Assembly (NCBI GenBank): GCA_018340375.1
Contig: JAFFJZ010000004.1
Coordinates: forward strand, 30,044,001-30,108,000
From: Gonatopus flavifemur
Taxonomy: Eukaryota; Arthropoda; Insecta; Hymenoptera; Dryinidae
Length of the DNA stretch: 64,000 bases
Reading direction: 5' to 3'
Made by a program: the position numbers and the translations under genes. Shown piece after piece: positions 33,729 to 44,064 of the stretch; the first letter of the stretch is position 1, and each line of letters begins with the position of its first letter. The notes under the pieces were generated by a model, which ran no database searches, had not been told where the DNA came from, and was given only the letters and a program-made list of their open reading frames with translations.

Positions 33729-35436
33729 ATGGATAAAAAAAGAGGTTGTCGCAGGCCATCCCGTCAGAAGAAAAGACAGTTTCGCGGTAATAAACACACA
33801 AGTGAAAGGAATACAAGTGGAACAAGTGCATCGGCTCGTAAAATTATGAAAAACAACCCGGATTTTGAAGTGAACGTTGATCCAGTTCTGCATTATCACA
33901 TAGTGAATTTCGCGTTGTTTCTCACATTACAAAAAATTCTTATGTGTAAAACATGTAAAAGCAATATACGGTTCCCAAAACGTGCAGAAAAAGGCTGAGG
34001 ATTTCAATTAGTCGTGCAGTGTAAATGTAAATCAGAAACTCGAATTCCAAGCTCGCCACAAATCAGCTCATCTTACGAAATAAATCGGCGATTCGTGTTC
34101 GCAATGCGTATGCTCGGCGTTGAATTTCAAGGTATATGTAATTTTTGTGGACTGATGGATATCAGCCACGGGTTTAGTTCAAAAACTTATTATGATTCAG
34201 TCGAACACATTTGGATAGCAACAAAAGCTGTTGCAAACCTCGTATTTTGAAGAGCAGTCAAGGAAGAGCAACAGAAAAATGGAAATGCAGGCAACGTCAA
34301 AAATCGTCTCACAGTTTCTGGCGATGGCTCGTGGGCGCGAAGAGGCTTTTCTTCTCCCATTGGTTTGGCCACTTTAATTGGAAAATATACTGGAAAAGTT
34401 ATCGACCTTGTCGTGAAATCGCGTGTGTGCAAAAAATGTTCGATGTGGAAAGGCAGAGAAGATGATATCGAATACAATGTATGGTACGAAGAGCACCAAT
34501 CAACCTGTGATATTAATCATGAAGGCAGTGCTGGATTGATGGAAGTCAACTCTATTATTGAAATGTTTCAAAGATCGGTTAGCTTGTACAACGTTCACTA
34601 TGAAAATTATGTAGGCGATGGCGACACAAAAACAGCTGGAAGATATTGCTCCCTATGGTGGAGATGTCATTGTAAAAAAGAAGGAATGTGTTTTGCACGT
34701 AAAAAAACGTATGTATAAACGAGCTAAAGATATCAAAACTGAATTGACACGAATGAAGAAGACGAAGAAAATGTGAGAAGAACAAAGCAACGTAGGAAAC
34801 AGTTCAACATCGGTTGAATAACAGTTGAACATCCTGATTCAGTAGAAAAAATGAGAACAGCCATATGGGCAACGTTTTTTCAGAAATTTTCAACTGACGA
34901 GAAACCTAATCACAAGAATTGTCCAGAAGGAGCCAATTCCTGGTGCGCGTATCGTGTCGCTGAAGCCACTGGAGAGTTGGATACATTTAAGCACCCCCCG
35001 CTTTGGACGACCAGATTCAACCTCTGCTGAAAAAAGTCTATGAAGACCTTACAAGGGACGATTTATTAGAACGATGCATCGGAGCTGACACGCAAAATTC
35101 AAACGAAGCTTTCAATCGTGTGTTTGGCACTTAGTGCCCAAAAACATGTTCGCCGGTAAAAAAATCGTCAAGATTGCGAGTTATTGTGCTGTATGCACAT
35201 TTAACGAAGATTTTCAACCTTCATTGAAAATCATGGAGACTATGGGAGTTACCATCGGAAGAAATGCACTTGAAATCGCACAACTACGTGACCGTACACG
35301 CATCCAAGCTGCGAACCGTCAAAGCCTCAATGCATCGAAAGAGCGAAGAACTGCCCTCAGAGACATGCAATCTGCAGAAAACGACTATTACGATGAGCAG
35401 GAAGGCATCATGTATGGGGCAGGCATTGCCGATTAA
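33729..35436 (+). pseudogene. Transposase of the Mutator-like (DGSW..RG / GDGDTKT) family, decayed
   Basis: The coding region begins MDKKRGCRRPSRQKKR at 33729. One frame persists to about 34640 but is broken by TGA at 33996-33998 and 34248-34250. That frame encodes SGDGSWARRGFSSPIGLATL, a C-x2-C…H-type stretch (CKKCSMW…HQSTCDINHEGSAG) and MEVNSIIEMFQRS…NYVGDGDTKT. These are hallmarks of the widespread arthropod Mutator-like transposase domain. After a frameshift near 34645, the DIAPYGGDVIVKKKECVLHV part continues in another frame. Then come stops, the NCPEGANSWCAYR region (about 34920), another frameshift near 35003, and the TQNSNEAFNRVFGT region. The last open piece is 35134-35436, ending GAGIAD. 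The enzyme is dead in this copy. Confidence 0.9.
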
Positions 35437-35439
35437 CCG

Positions 35440-35990
35440 TGAGGAAATTTTTTTTTTATAATTATACTAAAAATTTTCAACACAAAACTTTGATCGCGTT
35501 TTTCTCGAAACCACGTTTTTCGACTTGGCGGACACGATTTCGGGAGAACCATTTAACCGATCGGGCCGAAATTTTCAGGGATTGTTCAGAACATGTGTAG
35601 TTTCAGCCCGTACTAGGATCATAATTTTTCGTTCACTTCTAAACCTTTTTTCAGACGATTTTAGGGGTGAAAAAGGGGTAAAAAAATTAAAGAGTGCGCC
35701 ATTTTTTTTTATACCCAAAAAATTTCATTCTACTACCGGCTATAGCCACTAACATATATTTCAAGAATCTTTTGGGTTTTTTTGTTCCAGACGATTTTGA
35801 TCCGAGATATCATGTCCGCCGTTTTTTCTTCAACATCCACTGCAGCCACCATCTTGACGCCGCGCATGCGTAAAAAGATCCAGGAAAAATTTTTTCATAA
35901 ACTACAATGTGCGACTCATGATGTATCAAAAGTGTAATTAAATTTAATACATTTCACTATTGGAAGAAAAATTCTTGAAAATATGTCGAA
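35440..35990. other. 3' non-coding part of the Mutator-like element
   Basis: This is AT-rich sequence between the transposase stop and the right terminus. The short open frames have no domain. Confidence 0.5.
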
Positions 35991-36056
35991 AAGACCCACA
36001 AAGTGGCCTTATATACAACCATATATGCAGTCTAGTGAGGTATATAGAAAACTGAA

Positions 36057-36310
36057 CCCAGCAAACACGACTGCTGGTGTTTCGGAGGGCCAATGACGAC
36101 TCTTCATTGGCATTGCAGGGCCATCAGCGGCCCAGTGGCGTAGCGTGGCCAAATGGTACCCGAGGCGGACGCGATAGAAACTGTAATCCAATAAATTTTG
36201 AATGTGAACCGAAATTTGACACCCGGGGCGGTCCGCTCCCACCGCCCCCCCCCCTTTGCTACGCCACTGCAGCGGCCCATTGAAACGTCGCTGAGCATTG
36301 TTTGTAGAGG
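36057..36310 (+). mobile_element. CCCAGCAAACAC-family MITE, split by a hAT MITE
   Basis: This matches 28938-29045 over about 109 bp once the insert 36133-36269 and one 8-bp duplication are removed. The ends are CCCAGCAAACACGACTGCTG and CATTGTTTGTAGAGG. Confidence 0.85.
36133..36269. mobile_element. 137-bp hAT MITE (CAGTGGCGTAGC termini)
   Basis: CAGTGGCGTAGC at the left and GCTACGCCACTG at the right are perfectly inverted. The exact 8-bp duplication CAGCGGCC (36125-36132 and 36270-36277) flanks the element. The 28.9-kb paralogue has a single CAGCGGCC at this point, confirming the boundaries. Confidence 0.95.
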
Positions 36311-36659
36311 AAGGCGCTCAACTCATCTGCGCCTTTGTGGATGGAAGTTGCGATTTTTCCTTCACAGTATATACAGGGTGGACTATTTTAAATGATATAG
36401 TCGAATATCTCCAAAACTAGTGGAGATGGGAAAAAATGTTAAGGATAAAAAGTTCAGGGTCACGAGGGGGAAGTATAATGCTGACCTTTAGAAGGTCATT
36501 TTGAAGGTATTCCACAGGTCAAGATGGTTTTTTTGAACCGCAGCCCCATTTTTTTACCAAACCATTTAGAAGCTGGCTTCAAACCCTTCACAAAACACTG
36601 GTCATGGACCCCCTTCCGCTCATTGGGGTGCAAGTTATGGACCCTCGAAGTCTTTGATG

Positions 36660-38236
36660 TGTTACGTTCCGCAATTTTTCGCCCTTGGAATGATGCTCTT
36701 AGAGTATCATTTTGAGGCGGATTGCGAGACATTTTGCCCGCCTTTCTCCTGACCACGCGTTTTCGCGAGCCCGGAAGCGAAAATTTCGTAACTCTCTTAA
36801 TCGTCTCCCTCTTTACCTCACTATCTTGAATTCTTTCTTTCTCTCTGCCCCGTGCGTTTACACGTACGAAGTAGAGAGATCTTCCTTTTCCACCCTCACA
36901 CTCTCACGTAGCGCTGCTTGGAGTCCCATGCATACACGCCTATCCGTGTGGACGTGCGACTCTTCGTTGCATGCGTTACGAGTGTACTGTGCCTCTATTG
37001 TTCACTTCCCTACCTTCTTCTTTCAACACTTTTTTTTTAATAGAATTGTCGAGAGGCGATCTCGGGAAGGTTTTCCAGCATTTCCCATAGTCCACCCATG
37101 TTACCATACCTGACTTCAAATAATATTCCAACATTCCTTTCCTTTAAGAACACTCTAATCGTTCTCGGCTGGTCACACACGTGCATCGTCGATGTTGAGG
37201 CCAGCAAAAATCTGTCCTCGACAGCGATAAGGCACGTGTGGGACACATCGGCGCCGAAACCCAACACCGGATTCCTTCGAATTCCGACGTTGGGTTGAAG
37301 TCCTGACTACGCCGGGAAAAATATTCCTCCCACCTTCTTTATTCCATCATTTATTTTTTTTTCACCCCCTTCAGGCCCCGAGATCGTCGTTCGACAACGC
37401 CCTGTTAGTTAGTCTTTACTCGACTTTTCATCGCGTAAGTTTCCACGTTATATCTCTCTTCCTCTCTCTCTTCAGGAGACCACGGTGACCAACGGTTCAC
37501 AACCGCCAAAAGGATTTCAACAGGGGTCTATGTTTCCCCCTGTATAAATAAACAAGAAATGTGCATTTGCATCTGTTTCCCAAGTCATGAAGGGATGAAT
37601 CGCTCTGGTGGGAGAATTCTGGGCCCTTCCGCTTGCGAAATAGATGCGATCCGCGAAACCTTTTTTTGGCGTGTTGAGCTCCATATGGTCTCCGGGGGTT
37701 TGTCCTAAAGAGATTGAGGAAGCGGGGGTTCGTTCGCGTCACGCATGAGAATTTCTAATGTTCCCCATCTTTGCCGGTTTGCTTTCAGTGTAGTGAATCG
37801 TGTATTGTGAAACCTGAAAGAGACACTTTTGGACGATTCTCCAAATTCTCTGTGGAATTATCAAAGGCCCTTAACCACCGGTAAGTTTTATGGTTATCCA
37901 TTATTACGCTTCTCTTCTTCTACCTTTCCCCCTTTCTTCCGAATTCCCTCCCGTCGCTAACCTATTCCTCCCGTCGAATCGTTAAAGTTTAAGTTAACAC
38001 ACGGCCAATATTTTGAAATCATTGTAAAAGAGTGAAATCTTCTCCCTTGTTTCTTCCCTTCTTGGGAATTATATCTAGTAATTTAAACAATGTGTATCTC
38101 CATTTATTTCCCCCGTTGTCTAATTCCTTGATCGACCTTGTCGCTCGGGGCCGATGCATTTTATAAATTTATCCGAAAGGAGTAAAGGTTGCGGTGAGCT
38201 CGACAGGAAATTGAAGGTCTCGCTCATTCCTTAACA
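36660..38236 (+). mobile_element. Solo LTR (TGTTACG…TTAACA), 1577 bp
   Basis: The insert begins TGTTACGTTCCGC and ends CATTCCTTAACA, the TG…CA form of a retrotransposon LTR. It is flanked by the 4-bp duplication GATG (36656-36659 and 38237-38240). The opposite arm of the host foldback reads straight through this point (…GTCATTGATGACCACG…), so the empty site is known. There is no primer-binding site, internal coding region or second LTR, hence a solo LTR. Composition is pyrimidine-rich and less AT-rich than the flanks. A Ty3/gypsy or Bel origin is likely but not proven. The plus orientation assumes the TATA box at 37543 is functional. Confidence 0.8.
37543..37550 (+). promoter_or_regulatory. 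Candidate LTR TATA box
   Basis: TATAAATA lies in the middle of the solo LTR, where a U3 promoter is expected. The same bases could serve as an AATAAA-like signal (37547-37552). The role is inferred from position only. Confidence 0.35.
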
Positions 38237-38474
38237 GATGACCGCGCGTGCGGACTGGGGCTACCGAGAGCATAAGTACGTGGATAGGCGTGATGATTCC
38301 AGTAGAGAGACATAGATTAGTGATGACCCTAATCTTTCGGGGAATGGTCTGAAAACTCAGAGGATGTTTGTGTCTGTTCGAATGCGCATCTCAATCAACG
38401 TTATGTGGTATGGTGAATACTTTCAATGTTCCGAGCAACTCTCCAACAATTCGAGAGTCAATACTCATCCATAA

Positions 38475-38797
38475 CCCTGATTGAATCGGATGGAATAATT
38501 CAACGAATTTCAGATGGAATAATGAATCGTGATAAACCGAACACATAACTGCCACTCATGATGAGCACATACTCGATGTTCCCGTTTGTTTATGTTTATG
38601 TTTTTCTTCAAAATGAATCAACTCTCATCTCCATTGGAATCGGTCACAATCTTCGGAGGAGAGCGAAGAAGAAAAATCCGTAATTAATGGAAACATCGCA
38701 TCCCTGCTCATCATAAGTGGCAGTTATGTATTCGGTTTATTACGTTTCACTACTGCATTTGAAATCCTCTGAATCATTCCATGTGATTGAATCAGGG
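38475..38797. mobile_element. Foldback MITE in the centre of the 36.4-kb element (CCCTGATTGAATC termini)
   Basis: Arms of about 90 bp pair CCCTGATTGAATC (38475) with GATTGAATCAGGG (to 38797). They continue through CATAACTGCCACT/AGTGGCAGTTATG and ATGATGAGCA/TGCTCATCAT. Confidence 0.75.
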
Positions 38798-38799
38798 TT

Positions 38800-39074
38800 A
38801 CCCTAGTGAAAATTCTGGATGGAAAAATGCCTGATATTCTATCAGGTCCTCAACAGGTTCCGTTACGGGTTTCCCTTTTTGCTCGATTTTATGGAAATCT
38901 TATCCGAACCCTATTGTACCCTCGCGTTACAAACCTATCTGAATCCTATTAGGGAAATCAGGTAAGGCCCTTGTAAGGTTCTCATAAGATTTTCTTTATT
39001 TACGGTTCTCGGATTCTAACCTGATCAGTACCTTATTGAAAATAGGGAATGCCTGATCAAACTTCTACCAGAGT
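38800..39074. mobile_element. Second central MITE (ACCCTAGTGAAAATT termini), tentative
   Basis: ACCCTAGTGAAAATTCTGG faces the complement of ACTCTGGTAGAAGTTTGATC. ATGCCTGAT recurs at both ends. The interior has several 'aacctgat/atcaggt' pairs. Resemblance of the termini is moderate. Confidence 0.45.
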
Positions 39075-39576
39075 ATGAATGAGTATCGACTCTCAAAAAG
39101 TGTGGAAGGGTTGCTGGAAGCATTGAAAGTATTCACCATACCACATAACCTTGATTGAGAAGCGCGTTCGAACAGACACAAAAATCCTTCGGGCTTTCAG
39201 ATAATTCACCGGAGGATTAGAGTATTCACTAATCTTTGTTTCTATTGGAATCATCACGCACTTACGCTCTCGATAGCCCCAGTTCGCGCGCGTGGTCATC
39301 AATGACTTCGACGGTCCATAACTTGCACCCCACTGGGCGGAAGGGGTCCATGACCAGTGTTTTGTGAAGGGTTTGAAACCAGCTTCCAAATCGTATGGTA
39401 AAAAAATGGGGCTGTGTTTCAAAAAAACCATTTTGACCTGTGAATGACCTTCAAAATGACCTCTAATTTTTTTTAGGATTTTTAAAGATCAGCATCATAC
39501 TTCCGCCCTGTAACCCTAGACTTTTCATTCGTAACATTCCTTCCCATCTTCCCTAGTTTCAGAGATATTCGACTAT

Positions 39577-39685
39577 GGATGCTCCCAACATTCGTGCAAA
39601 TTTTGCAAATTTTGCAAACTCCAATACTTGTGTCCTATTTCCTCTTATTGAAGTTTGCAAAATTTGCACGAATTTCGGAAGCACC
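39577..39685. mobile_element. 109-bp MITE in the right arm of the 36.4-kb element
   Basis: Inverted arms pair ATTCGTGCAAATTTTGCAAA with TTTGCAAAATTTGCACGAAT. CTAT flanks both sides (39573-39576 and 39686-39689). The left arm of the host has the uninterrupted sequence, so the insertion is certain. Confidence 0.85.
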
Positions 39686-39770
39686 CTATGTCACTTAAAA
39701 TGATCCACCGTGTAGAAGTAGAGAACTGAAGACCTCCTAATTTTAGGGTAGGTAATAAGTATTATCGGAA

Positions 39771-40695
39771 CATCCCACACAGCGAACAGAGTTCAGGAAA
39801 AATTCTTTAGGGAGCTCGAAAGCATTCTTCAAGAACACGATAACTCGTTCCAAAGACTTCGGAAAAAATTCTTAAACAATTCCCGAAATGTAAGTTTGGA
39901 ATGAATTCCAGGTGGAAATCTTCCGACTAGAAGAGCTCTTGAAGAATCTCAAAACTGTTCGCAAACAAATCCAAAAGGGTGCCCACAAAATTTTTGGAAA
40001 AATTCCTTACGACACTCCAAAAACTCTTCAGTTCACTCGAAAATCGCAAAAATATTCTAGGAGAAACGAAAGAATTTGTTACGGATTCATTGAAAAATCC
40101 GAATCAAACTGAAGGAGATTTAATACGAATTCATAAAAATATTGGAAGATGTTATGAAAACAGACATGAGGATATTTCTTATGCAGATTTTGAGTCGACT
40201 AATTGAACTCACAGCGAGGTGCAAAATATATGAAGGTCATTTTGATATTTGAAGCTCCTTAAGATCTTTTCAAAGGATTTCACAATAGGTCTTCCACAAT
40301 GCTTTTGAAATTGTTCCAGAAGTTTCTTGAAACTATTCTAGTTCTAATAGCAATTAACCACGCGTCAAAGGTTTCAGGCAAGCCTGTAGCTAGATTGAAT
40401 TCTCTAAGAATACTTTGAGAATTTTGTACTGAGTTCTTCAAGAGTTTTTTTGACGAGGAAAAGAATTCTTCCAGGGATTCATTCTTAACGGAGTTTCTTT
40501 GGAAATCCCTCGCGAATTCATCAAAAACACTCCATGAACATTTTTATGAGCTCTTCAAGAGTTCATTAGGAATTCTTTCTGATGTGATCGTATTCTTCAT
40601 GAATACTCTAAGAACTTTTGTAAAAGAATCCATAATGAATTCTTTGAAAGGAGTTCTTTGCAAACTCTGTTGGGACTGTGGTGCTGTGTGGGATG
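39771..40695. mobile_element. 925-bp element with CATCCCACACAGC termini
   Basis: CATCCCACACAGC (39771) faces GCTGTGTGGGATG (to 40695). The next bases (CAGAGTT/AACTCTG) also pair. The interior is a degenerate series of GAATTCTTC/AAGAATTC words. The family is shared with 25457-26454. The open frames at 39912-40206 are probably chance. Confidence 0.7.
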
Positions 40696-40984
40696 AATTC
40701 GTTCATACTATTCCAGAGTAAATTCTCAACTTCTGGTGACCGAATTTTCCATTATGAGCTCATAAGTACCTGTTTCCATACGACTCGATAATGTTTTGGT
40801 CAACACTCACTCTTCTCATAGATTATCCAACCGTACTCACTCTTCTCGATATATTTTTAGCTCTGGGTCGTTGTTTTCTCAAGTGATTAAAGGGAATATA
40901 TTGTTTCCCACTATATATGACTATATATGATGGGAGCGCCTTCATGATATCACAGTATATATAACCATTTTGAGATGAAATTGG

Positions 40985-41118
40985 CCCGAATGATAGTTGA
41001 TCCGAATGGAAATAAAGCCGGAGGATTCTTAGTGACTATCATTGTAGTCAAATTATGACTGATAACCTGATTGGTGATTTTTCGGCTTTATGTCGTTTCG
41101 GATCGACTACCATTCGGG
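40985..41118. mobile_element. 134-bp foldback MITE (CCCGAATG termini)
   Basis: Arms of about 35 bp pair CCCGAATGATAGTTGATCCG with CGGATCGACTACCATTCGGG and end at AAAGCC/GGCTTT. Confidence 0.8.
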
Positions 41119-41880
41119 TCTACTAATTCCTACTGAGTACCCAGCGTCAACATGAGAAGAAAAGGGAAAAATTGTGAAATCTTTCTTCCACTCCAACATT
41201 GTTGCTCGGTGGCCTATGAAATAATTCCTTCATGGTAATTAGCGTCACAGCATTTTTTCATACTAAATCATTTGTGAATTGTTACTAAGTATCGTGATTT
41301 CACATCATTAACATTTCGTGATTCTGATCAGTATTTAACCGACTGGGGATGGAAGAACATAAAAACCCACACAAAAATGAGTGAAGCCTTATTCATTTGG
41401 GGTGCTCTTCAACCCCATCTGATTAAATAAACTCAGTCGGTCGAATATTGCACATTTCAAAATCAGATTCCATATTACATTGTCATTTATCGAGTATCTT
41501 ACTATACTCTGGTAAAAATGGGAACTCGAATGGAGCGAGAACGAAGAGTATGGTGGAGCGTAACGGAAACATCGATGAAAAGTGAACAAACAGGAAATGA
41601 ATTCAGAGCTCCCGGAGTAGAGCCGCGTCTTGTATCAGTTGGTTGCCAACTCTCTTGCATAGGGCTCTTGTAAAAGCTCTTGTATAGAGTAGGCAAAGGT
41701 GGTCATGCATAACTGAGCCATTCCGTCACCCATGACCATTATGGGGAGGGGAAAGGGGAGTGTGGAGTTGGTGATTCTTTGTTGTTCATTTTTGTGACAT
41801 TTTTGTTCTTGCAATGTTTGTTACTTATCTAAGTACTATTTATGTAACCGTCAGAGCGTGTATCTCAAGACTGTGGTCCA

Positions 41881-41955
41881 TATTTAGATTGAAGTGTGTA
41901 TCACATTCAAAACCACCTATATTCAGATTGGAGTGTGTATCACATTCAATCCATA
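41881..41955 (+). repeat. Two-copy tandem repeat, 39-bp period
   Basis: TTAGATTGAAGTGTGTATCA and TCAGATTGGAGTGTGTATCA, both continuing CATTCAA, lie 39 bp apart. Confidence 0.7.
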
Positions 41956-43041
41956 AAACTATAATCCTCGGAAATAATTCTATTTCTGATATGATTAAGT
42001 TGGTGAATACTCACGATGACAAGAGGTTCAAAGTCACAAGAATCCACTTCCCGATTAGCCCATTCAACTTTCGTTGATTTCTCTCAAATACGAAACGTGA
42101 TGTGGAAAAATTTGCATCACACGATTCCATATTGACATTCTCGAGTATACATGAATTTTTCAAAATGTTATTGATCTATAAATGCGATTGTCACATCGTA
42201 ACCTACTCTCCCCTACTCACCACCGTACCACAAAGGTTCAAATACCGCTGTTCCCAAGTACCTTACTTGCGACACATTTCTCTGCTGCCAAGTTTGTTCC
42301 CCCGAATATAATGACAATCGACAATGATGTGAGTGGATTTGCGTTGGCACCCTGTTGAAAATTCCCAGATAAGTGGAATTGCGAAATTCGCATGTGGACT
42401 CTGATTGCCACCCAACACAAGGCAGGGTTCTATCCAGGACAGGGTTGTCAGGTCCCATCTACAATAAATCGCCGATTTCTGACGCGCAAGTCGCCCAAAG
42501 TCGCAGAAATGATTTTTAACGTGCAAGTCGCCTAAGGTCGCAGAAAATTATAAAAATTTCTTTTTCAAAGGTGGTCAAGTATTATATCATTCATCTTTGC
42601 TCAATATATCATTTTGTTTTTGCCTAACAAATAAGCTAAGGAAGAGAAAGACTATGGTGCGCTCGAGTGCTCTCAAAGACCAACTCTACCAACTAAATTC
42701 AAAGTTTAACCGAGGTTTAAGTCGTGCATCTTGCATTCCGATTGACTGATTTTGGATTTAAATCTGGTTTAAGTTTTGAACCCAGTCGCAGAACTATGAA
42801 CTTTTTGGATTGCGGTCCCCACTTTCGAAAATTTCTTTTTAAAATATTTGATCAAATAACACATATAAATCAAGAACGTCGTTCTTTCTGCGCGCCTTGA
42901 ATTGCTCTAACTTCACAGAGAAACATTGTTTAGCTTTGACGCTGAAATCTAGAACTTGTAAAAATCGCGCGACGCTCGACGCTAGATGCTCGTATGAAAT
43001 TACACCTTAACCCTTTCTGTATTGAGATTATTTCGTGTATC

Positions 43042-43326
43042 ATCCCTGCTTCAAAATTCTTATTAAAACCTATATGAACCGATCCAATTCCGATGCAAAT
43101 CCACGATCCTATCTTATTCACGATAAATGAAAACCAATAGGAATAAATCAGATGTGCATTTTGAATCAGATTGGCTCGGAAATATCTGAATAAATATGCC
43201 CCTGTAATAAGAAATCGGGTAGTGTTAAATAAGAATTGGGTTGATGAGAAAATTCTGATGCAAAATTTGGATAGATTCCGATTGAATGTTGTAAATCGGT
43301 TTTAATAAGATTCTTTGAGCAGGGAT
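43042..43326. mobile_element. Nested foldback (ATCCCTGCT termini)
   Basis: ATCCCTGCTTCAAAATTCTT faces AAGATTCTTTGAGCAGGGAT. The arms continue through ATTAAAACC/GGTTTTAAT and CCAATTCCGAT/ATCGGAAT-like matches. Confidence 0.6.
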
Positions 43327-43354
43327 TGTTTGGAGCATCGATATATTCCTCAGC

Positions 43355-43469
43355 AGAAATCATTCTAGTGATTCTCTAGGCCTTGCGAGGCCTCACCAGG
43401 CCCTTGTGAGGGACTTGCAAGGCCTCGTAAGGCCTTGTAATCGCCTCGAGAATGACTAGAGTGATTTCT
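43355..43469. mobile_element. Nested GC-rich foldback with repeated AGGCCT
   Basis: AGAAATCATTCTAGTGATTC faces GAATGACTAGAGTGATTTCT. The centre packs AGGCCTTG/CAAGGCCT words into about 70 bp, clearly GC-rich against the AT-rich flanks. Confidence 0.7.
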
Positions 43470-44064
43470 ACTTGGGTTAGAATGAAAGGAACAAGTGTGG
43501 AGGTTTTGCAGAAGTGGGAAGTGGGTTCGTAGATCGTGGCATCAATTAAACTTTTCTTCCATCAAATGGAATTTCTAGGGGATTTTTAGTGTATTTCAGT
43601 TGGATAATCTTAGCGAACCAATCCGATTTTCGGATTCTCTTCCTTCTCTCAGAATTTTTGGTCCTCGGAAAAATCGCCTAAAAGTCGCCGTTCAGAATAG
43701 CGAATATCGCCCAATTTTTGAACAATCACAGATCTGAAAATTTGGTCACAAATTGAGTTGTCAAATCGCCCAATTGGCGATATATCGCCCAATCTGACAA
43801 CCCTGATTCGGGACCCTGATACTCGTTGCCGGTCCTGCATGGGATCTTTCAGGGTCTCATGTAGGATCTCTCAGATTGCGGCCCTGGACCACTCGGCTTG
43901 ATAGGATCCAACAAGGTCCCGGGCGAGAACCTAAAAGGGGCCCACACCAGTCCCTGCTCAGACGATGCGGGCCCTGGGTGGAAACCCGACTGGTCCCGGG
44001 TGGAAATCCGAGACTGCTTGCGAATTTTGCAATCCCATTCATTCGGAAATTTTCAACAGGACGA

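Larger units (their letters stand above)
33383..36008. mobile_element. 2.6-kb Mutator-like/Kolobok-like DNA transposon, inactive
   Basis: The ends are a perfect 17-bp inverted repeat, GGCCACTTTGTGGGTCT (33383-33399) and its complement (35992-36008). They are flanked by TTAT on both sides (33379-33382 and 36009-36012). A TTAA-like four-base duplication would favour Kolobok over Mutator, whose duplications are longer. The element sits inside the CATATATG-rich unit. Confidence 0.8.
32934..36049. mobile_element. Outer CATATATG-rich element carrying a Mutator-like insertion
   Basis: TTCTATATAATAAACTAGAC (32934, then TGC) faces GCAGTCTAGTGAGGTATATAGAA (36028-36049, inverted). A third copy of this end lies at 54340-54367. 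Without the 2.6-kb insertion at 33383 the element would be about 0.5 kb. Its interior holds the CATATATG array. The outer limits are tentative because the target-site duplication is not resolved. Confidence 0.45.
36374..39712. mobile_element. 3.3-kb TA-flanked foldback hosting four other elements
   Basis: The ends CAGGGTGGACTATTTTAAAT (36374) and ATTTTAAGTGACAT-type complement (…ATCCACCGTG, to 39712) are flanked by TA (36372-36373 and 39713-39714). The arms of about 530 bp pair 36374-36655 plus 38237-38472 with 39075-39712. The left arm is interrupted by an LTR, the right arm by a 109-bp MITE, and the centre (38475-39074) is filled by two more foldbacks. No transposase is present. The TA target and CAGGGTG end suggest Tc1/mariner-type mobilisation. 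Confidence 0.85.
42440..43805. mobile_element. 1.37-kb hAT-like element (CAGGGTTGTCAG termini)
   Basis: CAGGGTTGTCAGGT (42440) faces TCTGACAACCCTG (to 43805). The flanking octamers ATCCAGGA and ATTCGGGA match at six of eight positions, a decayed hAT-type duplication. Subterminal AAATCGCC/AAGTCGCC words cluster at both ends. There is no transposase. At least two smaller foldbacks lie inside. Confidence 0.7.
42350..44061. mobile_element. MITE with CCTGTTGAAAATT termini, split by a hAT-like element
   Basis: CCCTGTTGAAAATTCCC (42350) faces AAATTTTCAACAGG (to 44060), with ATTGCGAAATTCGCA/TGCGAATTTTGCAAT pairing further in. Without the 42440-43805 insert it would be about 0.34 kb. The interior is GC-richer, with GGGTGGAAA, GGTCCCGGG and GGGACC words. 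Confidence 0.65.

Noticed and set aside
37374..37880. Apparent exons with splice sites, stop and AATAAA, suggesting a captured host gene.
   Set aside because: The whole segment lies in an insert with TG…CA ends, GATG duplications and a confirmed empty site. A solo LTR explains it more simply. Kept only as a low-level finding.
41389..42526. Overlapping open frames on both strands (41389-42526).
   Set aside because: No domain, no consistent codon pattern, and they overlap a MITE boundary at 42350.
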